A program made the translations under genes and the position numbers. The notes beneath the pieces were generated by a model. That model did no database searches. It was not told the origin of the DNA and saw only the letters and a program-made list of their open reading frames with translations. A DNA stretch of 64,000 nucleotides, taken from NCBI RefSeq assembly GCF_033473495.1, contig NC_088935.1, positions 1,054,001 to 1,118,000 of the forward strand. The letters run 5' to 3'. Positions within the stretch are counted from its first letter, which is position 1. Each line of letters starts with the position of its first letter. Source of the stretch: Cercospora beticola (lineage: Eukaryota > Ascomycota > Dothideomycetes > Mycosphaerellales > Mycosphaerellaceae). Below, piece by piece: positions 10,055 to 18,865 of the stretch.

Positions 10055-11365
10055 ATGGCTGAGGCACAAGCTACGAGACAAACGTCAAGCTCTCCCGGAC
10101 ACAGTGCGGCACAGCCTGTCAAGCGTCGAGCCGCATGTGATGAGTGTAGTGTGTCGACTCACGGCTGCTAACTATTCATATCACCTAACACGAGGACAGG
10201 AACGAAGAAACTAAAATGCTCAGGCGCCTCGGTTGAGCGACCACGATGTACACGATGCGAACGAGAGAACATAGCCTGCGTGTTTTCAGCTCAGAAACAG
10301 ATGGGAAGACCCAAGAAAAGGCATGGGGAGAACGCAGAGAACAACGCAATTACGAAGAGGCGCAATCGGGAGCGTACTTTGGAAATCAACACGGCTCAAA
10401 GCATTCCTGAGATGGACATTTACGAGAGCGCTTTTACACCAGGAGGCAGTCTGCAGCCTTGGCTGAGAGACGGCTGGCCAGCCGATGTTAGCGGAGAAGG
10501 CGGACACAACGGGCACGGCAGTGATGGAGGTTTGCCCGGCCTGACGCCCGACGCTGGTATGGAATCGAGCCGCAGCAGCAGCCTGGAGAACGGCCAAAAC
10601 AGCCTCGTGGGCGTTCAAGACGAAAGTACTTCGCTACTTCTTGATCCTTCCCTCACAGGCATAGCCGATGCCCCAACCAGTGTGCAAGCAAGCTCTACGC
10701 CCAGTTGCGCTTGTTTGAGCACCCTCTACCTGACGCTGAACAATCTTCAAGTGATGGACAACGACAGGTGCAGCTTTCCGTTTTCGCTGCATCCCTTGCG
10801 AGAAGCAATGCAGACCGCATCGGAAGTCCTGAAATGCGAGGCGTGCCCTTCTCGATTTATATCAGCAATTCAAAATACACAGTTGGTCGGTACTTTGTTA
10901 ATGTCCATCGTCGAACGTTTCGGCAAGGTTCTGGGGCACATTAATGCCGAGGCCGTTCGAGCGCAAGCAGCAGGCGAGAGCAAGAAGTTCACTCTGGCTG
11001 ACCTCAACAGCTCAACTTTGCATCTGCATACTGGTGGACTAAATTGCTCGGCCGCGTTCTCTATCGACCTTAGCCCGGGTGAGTGGAAAAGCATGTGCAA
11101 GAAGGTGGTGCGAGCTGAGGTGCATGGGCCAGGGGCTGGAAACAACTGCTGTCCATATTTTGTTGGGCTATGCGCACAGATGGAGCAAAGGCAAGCCAGA
11201 TGGCACTCGCGACCTCTCCCGAAAGACTTTCCTCGTGACGGTAAAGGGCTCGCAGTCGGTATGGAGCGGGAATCGATAAATCCCGGACACGCCAACGGCG
11301 AGTACTTGTGTCTTAAACTGGTCGGCTTCGCACGCAGGCTTGTGGCGACATTGGACTGGTCGTGA
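10055..11365 (+). CDS. AflR-like Zn2Cys6 transcription factor
   Basis: Two exons, 10055-10148 and 10200-11365, encode 419 residues. The 51-bp intron interrupts the zinc cluster after Cys31 and has a TGCTAAC branch motif. Zinc ligands are Cys28, 31, 38, 48, 51 and 58, with the basic linker RTKKLK. The nine residues between Cys38 and Cys48 (SGASVERPR) and the following GRPKKR motif are characteristic of AflR. The C-terminal part (SFPFSLHPLREAMQTASEVL, then LVGTLLMSIVERFGKVL) fits the aflatoxin-regulatory-protein domain. Relatives switch on polyketide clusters. Here the neighbours are ERB1 and RAD10 and no polyketide synthase lies in the window, so its targets are unlinked or it has another role. 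The middle (residues about 90-180) is low complexity and probably disordered. Confidence 0.85.
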
Positions 11366-11473
11366 TTTTCGCCATTGAGCTTGCCGCGTTAAAGAGGTTG
11401 ATAGACCAATCCATAAAACGGAGTGTCACGCGGGCTTCAACAGAAAGCTGTGTCTCCCTTTCATGAGAGTCCC

Positions 11474-12667
11474 TCAGCCGGGCTTCCTCAACTTGTTAAG
11501 CGCTGCCATTACTCCCTCACTGAGCGCCTCGTCGTCCTGCTTGCGCTTCTTTGGCACCTCAGACGGTTCGTTTCGCGTTGTTGCGGTAGTCTTCTTGACC
11601 GGAAGCATAGCCTCATTCATCGCTGCAGCAAAAGCCTCTTCGTCCTCGGTGGGCTCTTGTATCTGTTCTGCGAGCCGACTAGGCGGGCGGCGATCGGCGT
11701 CGGCCAGACCAGTATTCGTGCGGCTGAGAGCAGGGGTAGTTGCTGCACTGGAAATTGCCTCGTCCCTCGTGACATCTCTGGACAATGTCGGCGCTCGTGA
11801 TATTGGCTGGGTGCCGAGAATGTTTTCCACTTGTAGTCCTCGTTTGCCGGCTCGCTGAATCCGAAATGGCTCAGTCACGCTTTGAGTCCACTGCTGCACC
11901 TTCTTCTCTCCCCAGCCCCCAATCATCGCCACTTCTTCGTGCCGTGCATTTACCGCAGTGCGAATTGTGCCAAATTGAGACACAAGTGAGACAGCATCTG
12001 TCTTGTTGATCGATCTCGGCGTGGTCACAAAGTCAACCATGCGATCACTGTAAGACGTGGACTGATGTTGCTTGATAGACGTCGGTGCCGCATTCTCGTA
12101 GGTCTTGAACAATTCCAAATATCGTGCTCCTTCGGCGGCGGACCAGCACAGGATGATGGTGACATTGTTGATCACACTGGTCTTACTGAGCTCCTTCAAG
12201 CTCTCCTCATGGTTCTGGATATCGACCATGCACAGGATGATGCGTAATGCGTACTTGCCCTGCAGATTCTTGATCCGCGTGTAGATATACTCGGGGTGCA
12301 GCCGGTGATATTTCAGACTGAGGAACAATGCACAGGTGGTGACCCCTAGTACATAATCTGCTGGTATGTCTGCATACTCCCACGGCAACGATTTGATCTT
12401 GTCCAGGATCGGATTTCCCTTCTGCCTTGGAGATACAATAATAGACGCTGGACCGGTACGTCTCGGGAGTGCTTGTGGTTTTGGTTGTTGCACGCCAGGT
12501 TTTGTCGTTGATGTAGCGCCACTCTGTCTGTCCAGTCCACGTTGTCGCAGTGGTTGTCCGTTTTGTCGTGAGCCTGATGCGTGTGACGGGTTCGAGCCTG
12601 TTGTGGCGTTTCGAGACACGCTCGAAGCTGCTCGATGCGGCCCATCATCCTCAATCTCGTCGGCCAT
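11474..12667 (-). CDS. rad10: DNA excision repair protein RAD10/ERCC1
   Basis: A single-exon, 397-residue homologue of ERCC1/Rad10, the non-catalytic partner of XPF/Rad1 in the structure-specific nuclease that cuts 5' of DNA lesions. Residues about 1-75 are a disordered leader. The central domain starts at GNPILDKIKSLPWEYADIPAD and runs through LSLKYHRLHPEYIYTRIKNL, the most conserved stretch of the family; its nuclease-like fold is inactive and binds DNA and XPA-type partners. The tandem helix-hairpin-helix follows (INKTDAVSLVSQFGTIRTAV and IGGWGEKKVQQW). A further about 110-residue charged tail is beyond the usual family end. It is divergent to MED19. Confidence 0.95.
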   Translation of the reverse strand: MADEIEDDGPHRAASSVSRNATTGSNPSHASGSRQNGQPLRQRGLDRQSGATSTTKPGVQQPKPQALPRRTGPASIIVSPRQKGNPILDKIKSLPWEYADIPADYVLGVTTCALFLSLKYHRLHPEYIYTRIKNLQGKYALRIILCMVDIQNHEESLKELSKTSVINNVTIILCWSAAEGARYLELFKTYENAAPTSIKQHQSTSYSDRMVDFVTTPRSINKTDAVSLVSQFGTIRTAVNARHEEVAMIGGWGEKKVQQWTQSVTEPFRIQRAGKRGLQVENILGTQPISRAPTLSRDVTRDEAISSAATTPALSRTNTGLADADRRPPSRLAEQIQEPTEDEEAFAAAMNEAMLPVKKTTATTRNEPSEVPKKRKQDDEALSEGVMAALNKLRKPG

Positions 12668-13154
12668 TTTTGCTGCACATGCTCACCGCCGCACTCACCG
12701 ACAGCGCATTGTTCCGTCGCCTTCTGTCAACAGTGAATGCAGATTGCCTGTGGAAGTGAGGCGCGTTGACGTTGACGCGAACAAAGGGTCATAAGGCAGA
12801 AACGCGGTTGACGGCAAGCAGGCGCACAAGCCACTCGCCCGTCGACGTCGATCCACCAAGCGCTTCTTCGCTTCTCCAGCGACGACATCCGGCCACCAGT
12901 ACCAGCACCACCGCCCCCATCACCACTGGATCCCCCGCCCAGCGCCGACACTCCCTGGACCTGGAAAGCCGTTGGTCTCGATCTTCCGATGCTCGCCTGG
13001 CGCCGCGCATACTGATCCCGCCCGTTTCGGCGAGCCGACGTTCGTCTTCTGGGCCGGTCGTGCACGCTCTTCAACCATTCTTAGGCGGGCATCCCCTACG
13101 GCCACGACGCTGACCTCGCCGCCATCCTCGATTGCTGGAGTGCGCTCTGCTTCA
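12668..13154. promoter_or_regulatory. Divergent region between RAD10 and MED19
   Basis: About 490 bp that must contain both promoters. Open frames cross it in several frames because of its high C content, but none looks coding. The MED19 frame extends upstream to an ATG at 12972 without conserved sequence. Confidence 0.4.
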
Positions 13155-14656
13155 ATGTCCGCCCACGACGGCGAGCGATCACCGAAACGGCAGAGACTCG
13201 ACTCCTACTCGCCCGCCAGCCCACGGCCGACCGCAGAGCCGACAAAGACCTTTGTGCCCAACTACTCCACCCCTCCACCCAGCGTCCGTATGTCACCTTC
13301 ATGGACCGCGCAATCGCAGACGAGTCAGCAGCTGCAACACCAGCCTGGAGGTAGCAATTTCCCGTCTCCACCGAGCACCGCCGGCTTTCAGAACCGAATG
13401 GCGAACCGCGACAGCGAGCACGGTGGCAGTGGACACCATACTCCGGCCTCGCAAGACGATGGCGACATAAGGAAGGACGGAGACGGTGATTCGGAGATGA
13501 CAGACCGACGAGAGAATCCTGGGGACGGGCACAGAAGGAGCGATCACGAGCGACAAAGAGGTGAGGGTCATGATGCGGCGACATCGTCTTCGAATGCTGT
13601 GCCGCAGCTATACAGAATCCGCACAAGTCGTAAGTATTCCCAGCGGGTGGTGTACATGCAATATGTGCCATGCTAAACGCCCTTATCTCTTGCAGCGATC
13701 GTACCTTCACGGCCGCATGCGAGTCAGAACCTTCTGGCGCTGTACGATCTATCAGCAATACAAAAACGAGTTGCTCGAGTAGATGATGCGGGCAACAAGA
13801 TCAAGCTCAGGAAGTCTTATGCGAGCAAGGTCAAAAATCTAGGGCTTGAAGGCCTGAACAAGGCCGCACCGAACCAAGGCGAGCTGCGAGGCCTTGTGGA
13901 TCCGGATTGGAATTTTGAGACTGCGCCTGGGCAGACGTTGTGGGATCAGACCTGGCAGGAGTTGAAATTAGGTGATTCTGCCGCGGAAAATGAGCTTCTT
14001 GGGAAACTAGATTCGGCACTTCAATTCCAACCGGGACGCTTACCAAGGAACGAACATGAAGCGTGGAAGAAGACTTTAGGCTTGGACGAATCCACCTTGG
14101 CGGCGAAAAGTCTCGCTGCATCCAAGGACGCAAAGCGACCTGTTCCTAACGCGCATCTAGCCAAGACTGCACCGGCCACCGCCATGAGGTCCTCTGCGCC
14201 ATCGTCGCCCCGGAATGGTCAGCGACTCGATCGAGCCGGAAAGAAGCGTAGCTACGGTGACAGCAGTTTTGAAGGGTATGGTGAGGGTTACGAAGACGAT
14301 ACAGATCTCGACGACAATGGGAGGCGGAGGGATTCCTCTAAACGCCAGAAGCGCAAGGTGAGTTCCAGTCTCTTCGGGTCGTACCAAGCCCCTAGCACGT
14401 AAAGACTGCGCATCCACTCGGAGTCAAACACAGAGCTGAGAAGCACAATCTCGTGGCCAAGTGCATATTCGGCTAGGTCTTTGGGTGAGGAACAATAGAC
14501 TTGCGCAGTGTATGGGGTCGTACTGAAGCATCATATGTTATCTCATGACGTGAAGTTCGTCAGCTTACACTCTTGCAGGAGTTCCCTTCGAATGCGAATT
14601 CCCCCGCCTTCTCGAGTGGTGGCGGCTCAAGTATGGTGGGCGTTCGCAGCTCATGA
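13155..14656 (+). CDS. med19: Mediator subunit 19 (Rox3)
   Basis: Three exons, 13155-13629, 13696-14357 and 14579-14656, give 404 residues. MED19 belongs to the head/middle part of the Mediator complex and links RNA polymerase II to activators. The conserved core spans the first junction: SPIVPSRPHASQNLLALYDL, then KLRKSYASKVKNLGLEGLN and the PDWNF segment. The first about 150 residues are disordered and Ser/Pro-rich. The last intron (221 bp) begins GTGAGT after KRQKRK and ends at TTGCAG; exon 3 adds EFPSNANSPAFSSGGGSSMV and ends GVRSS, resembling the usual fungal Rox3 tail. If that intron is retained, the frame stops at 14402 after VSSSLFGSYQAPST, a 393-residue isoform. The start at 13155 was preferred over 12972. 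Confidence 0.85.
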
Positions 14657-15863
14657 GTGCTGCAAACCCGATTATGGATCAATCAAGTCTGATATTCTGA
14701 CTATGGTCACTGGTCTACTGGTCCTGCTTCCCGTTTTGATGGAATCGACCTCTGGTCTAGCACGTCTTCACTGCCCGGTTCTCGGGCGACCCGTACACAC
14801 AAAGACCCAACCCACAGAGGAGTGGACGCGACTTTTCCACGCCCGGATCTCAATATCCCGCCGTTTGGAATGCTTACACACCGATGTGCAAACCTAATCA
14901 CATATCCGCAAACAACCCATGCTTTTCCAACTTCTTTTCGCGACGATCGGAGGCAAGACATCCTCTTTCGACTTTACGTGGCATACGACAATCTCGTATG
15001 CACGAACGAAGACTGTTATACAGCTCGGGCCACGCGCGCAAGCAATGTGCATATACAACCGAGGAAACACAAACACACACAGTCCGTTGATACAGACTGG
15101 ACTTTGAGACTGACTTTTTTGATTTTACGAGGATGATTGCAAAGAAGTGAAGAAAGACACGGAAGGTCACGAAAGTGCGGAGAAGCTTCTTGTAGTTTCA
15201 TGGGCGCTGCTTTGTGGTTTCTGCTTTTGCTTTTACTCGGCGCACGAAATACCCCCCAGGTATAAATCCTACTGGGAACTTTTGGTTGTTTGTTTTTGGA
15301 AAGCAGAAAGGGGTATACAGCGGGGATCGCGAACGGTCGTAACGTATGTGTGTGTGCGTGTAGAAAGAAAGAAATCACTGGCAATGGCTTTCTCTGGTGG
15401 TGATGCACCAGATGGCTTTTCGGTTGAGAAAATGAGACTCGTTATTGAGGATTCTGAGATTCCTTTTCTGTTCAGGTCCAACATCCTGTACCTCCACTCG
15501 TGGCAAATGATATGCATGTTTGACGCTCAACGAATAGCTATATCACCGCAAGTAAATTTTCATGCCGAGGAGCGTAAGCACTGATGTTGCAGGATGCTCG
15601 CGAGTACATTTACGAGCAAGCTGAACGACATGGATCTATCACAGGAATCGATTCGATAGCCACGTAGATATAAAGAGATGATATAAAACTAAATCACACG
15701 AAAGTCCATGGATTTGACCGTTCTTGTTCCCATATACACCACACGCTGTACATTCATGTCCCGTTTTCCCCCTTTCTTACACCTGAAACTCCTCCATAAT
15801 GAAAATATATTTCGACAGAGATTGAAAATTGAGTATGACTGGATTTGATGATCCTTTTGGTCA
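14657..15863. other. Convergent intergenic region
   Basis: About 1.2 kb between the ends of MED19 and the protease-like gene. It holds a CA-rich run near 15066-15082 and a GT-rich run near 15345-15361 that are roughly complementary and could fold together in a transcript. A 145-codon open frame at 15147-15584 has no recognisable family and is not called. Confidence 0.4.
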
Positions 15864-17648
15864 TTATTTCGACTCCGTCATGTTTACCCTCGGAGCGGGG
15901 AGTTCACCCACATCACTCCCAGCCATTTCGTAAATGGGAGTCTGGCCTCGCATTTCTGCCGGCACGCCCTTGACAGGCGAGTAGAACTCGTGCGGGTTCT
16001 CCATTTCAGAGTATCCGATCTTATTCGGATCGATCTTATGAGGGCTGTCCAGTTGGTGGATTTCTTGGCCCTGCAGTTCGCCACCCATGGGGCCGGAGAT
16101 GAATGGTCGGGCTTCGGTGTCCAGGGAGTAGGTTTTGTCTTCTGGTGTGCTGCCTGCTGTGCCTCCCGCTGCGGATTTCGCATCGAGCTCGGCGAGGCGT
16201 TGCTTTTCTGTGGTCTTCTTTTTGCGGCGAAGGAAGAAGAGAACGAGGCCGGCGATTGCGACCAGACCGACGACGCCGCCGACTACGCCTCCAGCGATGG
16301 CACCGGTGTTGGATGAGCTGTCGTCGTCGGTGCTCGTCTTGTTTGCACGAAGGATGGATACTATCTGTTGCTGGGCAATTCGGTCTGCATTCCAATCGCA
16401 AGGAGCGATGGTGAAATTTGAACGGTCGTAGTCTGCGATCACGTAGGCTTCCTGGAAGAAAGTCCGCCCAAGCGTGTACTGCGATGAATTCTGCGCCCTC
16501 TTCAATGGGAAGTATCCCGTGCTTTTCACAACGTTGGGAAATCCCAGCGTCAAATCAAAGGCCGCATACGGAAAGACAATGTCTATTGCTTCCGAAGTCG
16601 CTGTCGAGTCTGCAGCTATTGTGAAGGTGACGTTGGGGTTCACACTTCGCAGCTGTTCGCGGAGCGTTTCGTTGACCAGATAGAAATTAGTGGAGTCGTC
16701 GTATGTTAAGTTGAAAGCGGCCTCGAATGCATCGCATGCTGACTGCGGTAGCCACAATTGCGCAACAGAGGAGTCGAGGAAGATTTGGATGTTGCCTTGG
16801 GGCAGGAGGACGTTGGCCGAAGAATCGGTCGTGATGGAGCGCAAGTTTACCAGGAGATCGCGGCTGATATCGGTATTGAATGGAAGACTGAGACTCTGAT
16901 TCTGGTTGAATCTGCTCGCATCATAGCCGCCCAGTGTGAGCGAGCCCAGATTGTTGCCATTCAGCCTGTACTGGTTACCGGCAGTGTATGCCCAGGATAC
17001 CGACGGAATAGTCCTGTTGTTCACCAGAGATTGCACAAACGAGGTCTGTGGGTTATTGAACTGAGTAACGCCAGCCGAGGTGGTGAAGTTCGTTGGGCGT
17101 GGGTTGAGACCAAAAATTCCCACGAAGAATTTGGCACTGTCCAGATTGAAGACGACATTGTGCTCTGCTGAGGCCTGTACTGCGCCAGGCCAGCCGATAG
17201 TGACGCTGTCATATCCGGCCGTGCCCTCGGTATCGAGACCCAGATTCTTCGCAACTCCCACGTTGTAAATGCTATTGGGTACCCAGGTGTTAGATTCGGA
17301 AATCTCGAAGATGCCTCCTCTTTGCTGCGGACAATCCTCTGGGTATGTATCCGGGCAACCTTCTGGGGAGACTGTCAAGACGGATGTAGCGGATGTTCCA
17401 GGCATGAGGCGCACCGTCTGCGGCTGCACACCAATCTGCACGGGAAACGACGACCACGGCCCATCGTTGCCATCCCAATTCTGCGCCGCCGCAATGCTCA
17501 ATGCCGCCGGTATCGTCGTTGTCGAGTCATTCTGCCTCTTCTCTAACCTCTCCAGCCCTGGAATGCTCCGCGATAGTAATGAGGGGATCGAGTATGCGTC
17601 AGCGAGCGAAACGGCAAGCAGAGCTGCCAGTGTTCCCGTGCGCGCCAT
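15864..17648 (-). CDS. Membrane-anchored aspartic-protease-like protein, probably inactive
   Basis: A single-exon, 594-residue type I membrane protein. A signal peptide (about residues 1-18) is followed by a pepsin-type bilobal ectodomain with many N-glycosylation sites. Conserved fold markers include GIFGLNPRPTNF, GSLTLGGYDASRF and YTLGRTFFQEAYVIADYDRSNF. The first catalytic DTG is gone: the equivalent strand reads VRLMPGTSATSV. The second site keeps an Asp but as LDSSVAQLWLP. One catalytic Asp is therefore missing and proteolysis is unlikely. A single transmembrane helix (about residues 450-473, rich in Gly and Val) ends in RRKKK, and a cytoplasmic tail of about 115 residues has tyrosines and prolines. 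A surface receptor or cell-wall sensor role is inference only. This layout recurs in ascomycetes. Confidence 0.85.
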   Translation of the reverse strand: MARTGTLAALLAVSLADAYSIPSLLSRSIPGLERLEKRQNDSTTTIPAALSIAAAQNWDGNDGPWSSFPVQIGVQPQTVRLMPGTSATSVLTVSPEGCPDTYPEDCPQQRGGIFEISESNTWVPNSIYNVGVAKNLGLDTEGTAGYDSVTIGWPGAVQASAEHNVVFNLDSAKFFVGIFGLNPRPTNFTTSAGVTQFNNPQTSFVQSLVNNRTIPSVSWAYTAGNQYRLNGNNLGSLTLGGYDASRFNQNQSLSLPFNTDISRDLLVNLRSITTDSSANVLLPQGNIQIFLDSSVAQLWLPQSACDAFEAAFNLTYDDSTNFYLVNETLREQLRSVNPNVTFTIAADSTATSEAIDIVFPYAAFDLTLGFPNVVKSTGYFPLKRAQNSSQYTLGRTFFQEAYVIADYDRSNFTIAPCDWNADRIAQQQIVSILRANKTSTDDDSSSNTGAIAGGVVGGVVGLVAIAGLVLFFLRRKKKTTEKQRLAELDAKSAAGGTAGSTPEDKTYSLDTEARPFISGPMGGELQGQEIHQLDSPHKIDPNKIGYSEMENPHEFYSPVKGVPAEMRGQTPIYEMAGSDVGELPAPRVNMTESK

Positions 17649-18865
17649 CGCACGCGCCCTATCGACTCCGTTTCCTCGTCGGCCAGCCAGGATAGATCAC
17701 GCCTTGGAGCGCAGGTTCGACGCGGTGACGGTGGTGGCAGCGCGCGATGCCATTCAGGAGGGTGTTAACGAGCGACAGGACATGGTGGAGGAGGCAAGAC
17801 AATACGAGGTGGTAGTAACTCTATTCTACTCTGCGCTGCGACGGCGTCAATTTGCCCGCTGTCAGCCGCCGGGCTCTCGGATGCTGCTGCACGTGGTGTC
17901 CCTTCTGGCCATCCCATTCAGTTCTGGGCCGCTTGGACTGTCTCCAAGAACTTGACTCCTGGTGCTATCTCTGCCTTTGAGCACATTGCGGTCCATCAAT
18001 GGCTGCGAACGATGTTATCGCAGGCCGGTCATGATAGCAGCCAAGAAGCTTTTCCCGTGGACGTCTTCAACGCTAGCCCCGAGTCTAACTGCAAGAGCCG
18101 CGGTAGAATGCGTCCTGTCGCCTGATCTCCGGCGTACATCTGGGTCCAGATGTGCTTCAATGGCATGCTTAATTCTATTTCGAGCTGCACTCTACGCCAT
18201 CCCGCCGCCTCCGCCGCCTCCGCTCACGCAGGACGACGAGGTGGAATATGGAGGCATCGTCGGGAGGTCAAACATAACATCTCCCAGCCTTGCAGCACGT
18301 GCTTGGTCCTTCTGGTCCGGATTCAGCTCGCCACAGTCGATATGGCCATGGGTGATAAAACTCGCCTAAGCTCAGCGGAGGATCTGCTGTGCTGGAGTGG
18401 ATCAGAGGCACATGCGCGGGCAGCTGAAGATTCCACACAGCAGAAGCAGACGAGCATAGTAGCGGATGATCTGGCCGGGCAGGACTTCTCTTGGGTGAGG
18501 CCATGGCGTTGCTGCTGACAAGCCTGCTCGCAGCTTTCAATGCAGCCAACTGCAGAGGACTCTTCAAGACTGATCCTTCGACACGTGCCGGTGGTATGCG
18601 TAGCGCCAGAAACGCAGTATCGCTTATTCCATCCGCCACACGCGATGCTGGAGAGCAAATCACATCCCTGCGACCTCCACTGCAAGACTGCACGCGAGAC
18701 CGCCATCGCTTGCAACTCATCAGCCTCTTCGCCTCGTGGCTCTTCACTTTCTATTGCTACGCAATTTCCTAAGCTCGTTCCACGCTCGCTACCATCTTTT
18801 CCGCGAATATGGCAGTGTAGGTCCCTGTGCCCATTCACTCGCTCTGTCGTCATAACGACTGTGAT
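17649..18865. promoter_or_regulatory. Long divergent intergenic region
   Basis: About 1.2 kb between two genes for surface proteins, the protease-like gene and the 746-aa GPI-type gene, transcribed away from each other. A 220-codon frame at 18323-18985 (minus) crosses the start of the GPI gene and shows no family signature. No element is defined. Confidence 0.4.

Noticed and set aside
9564..12667. A secondary-metabolite cluster around the AflR-like gene
   Set aside because: Flanking genes are ERB1 and RAD10; no polyketide synthase, NRPS, P450 or transporter is visible in the window.
15147..15584. 145-codon frame with a hydrophobic segment in the MED19-protease gap
   Set aside because: No homology recognised, no introns or good start context; likely 3' UTR sequence.
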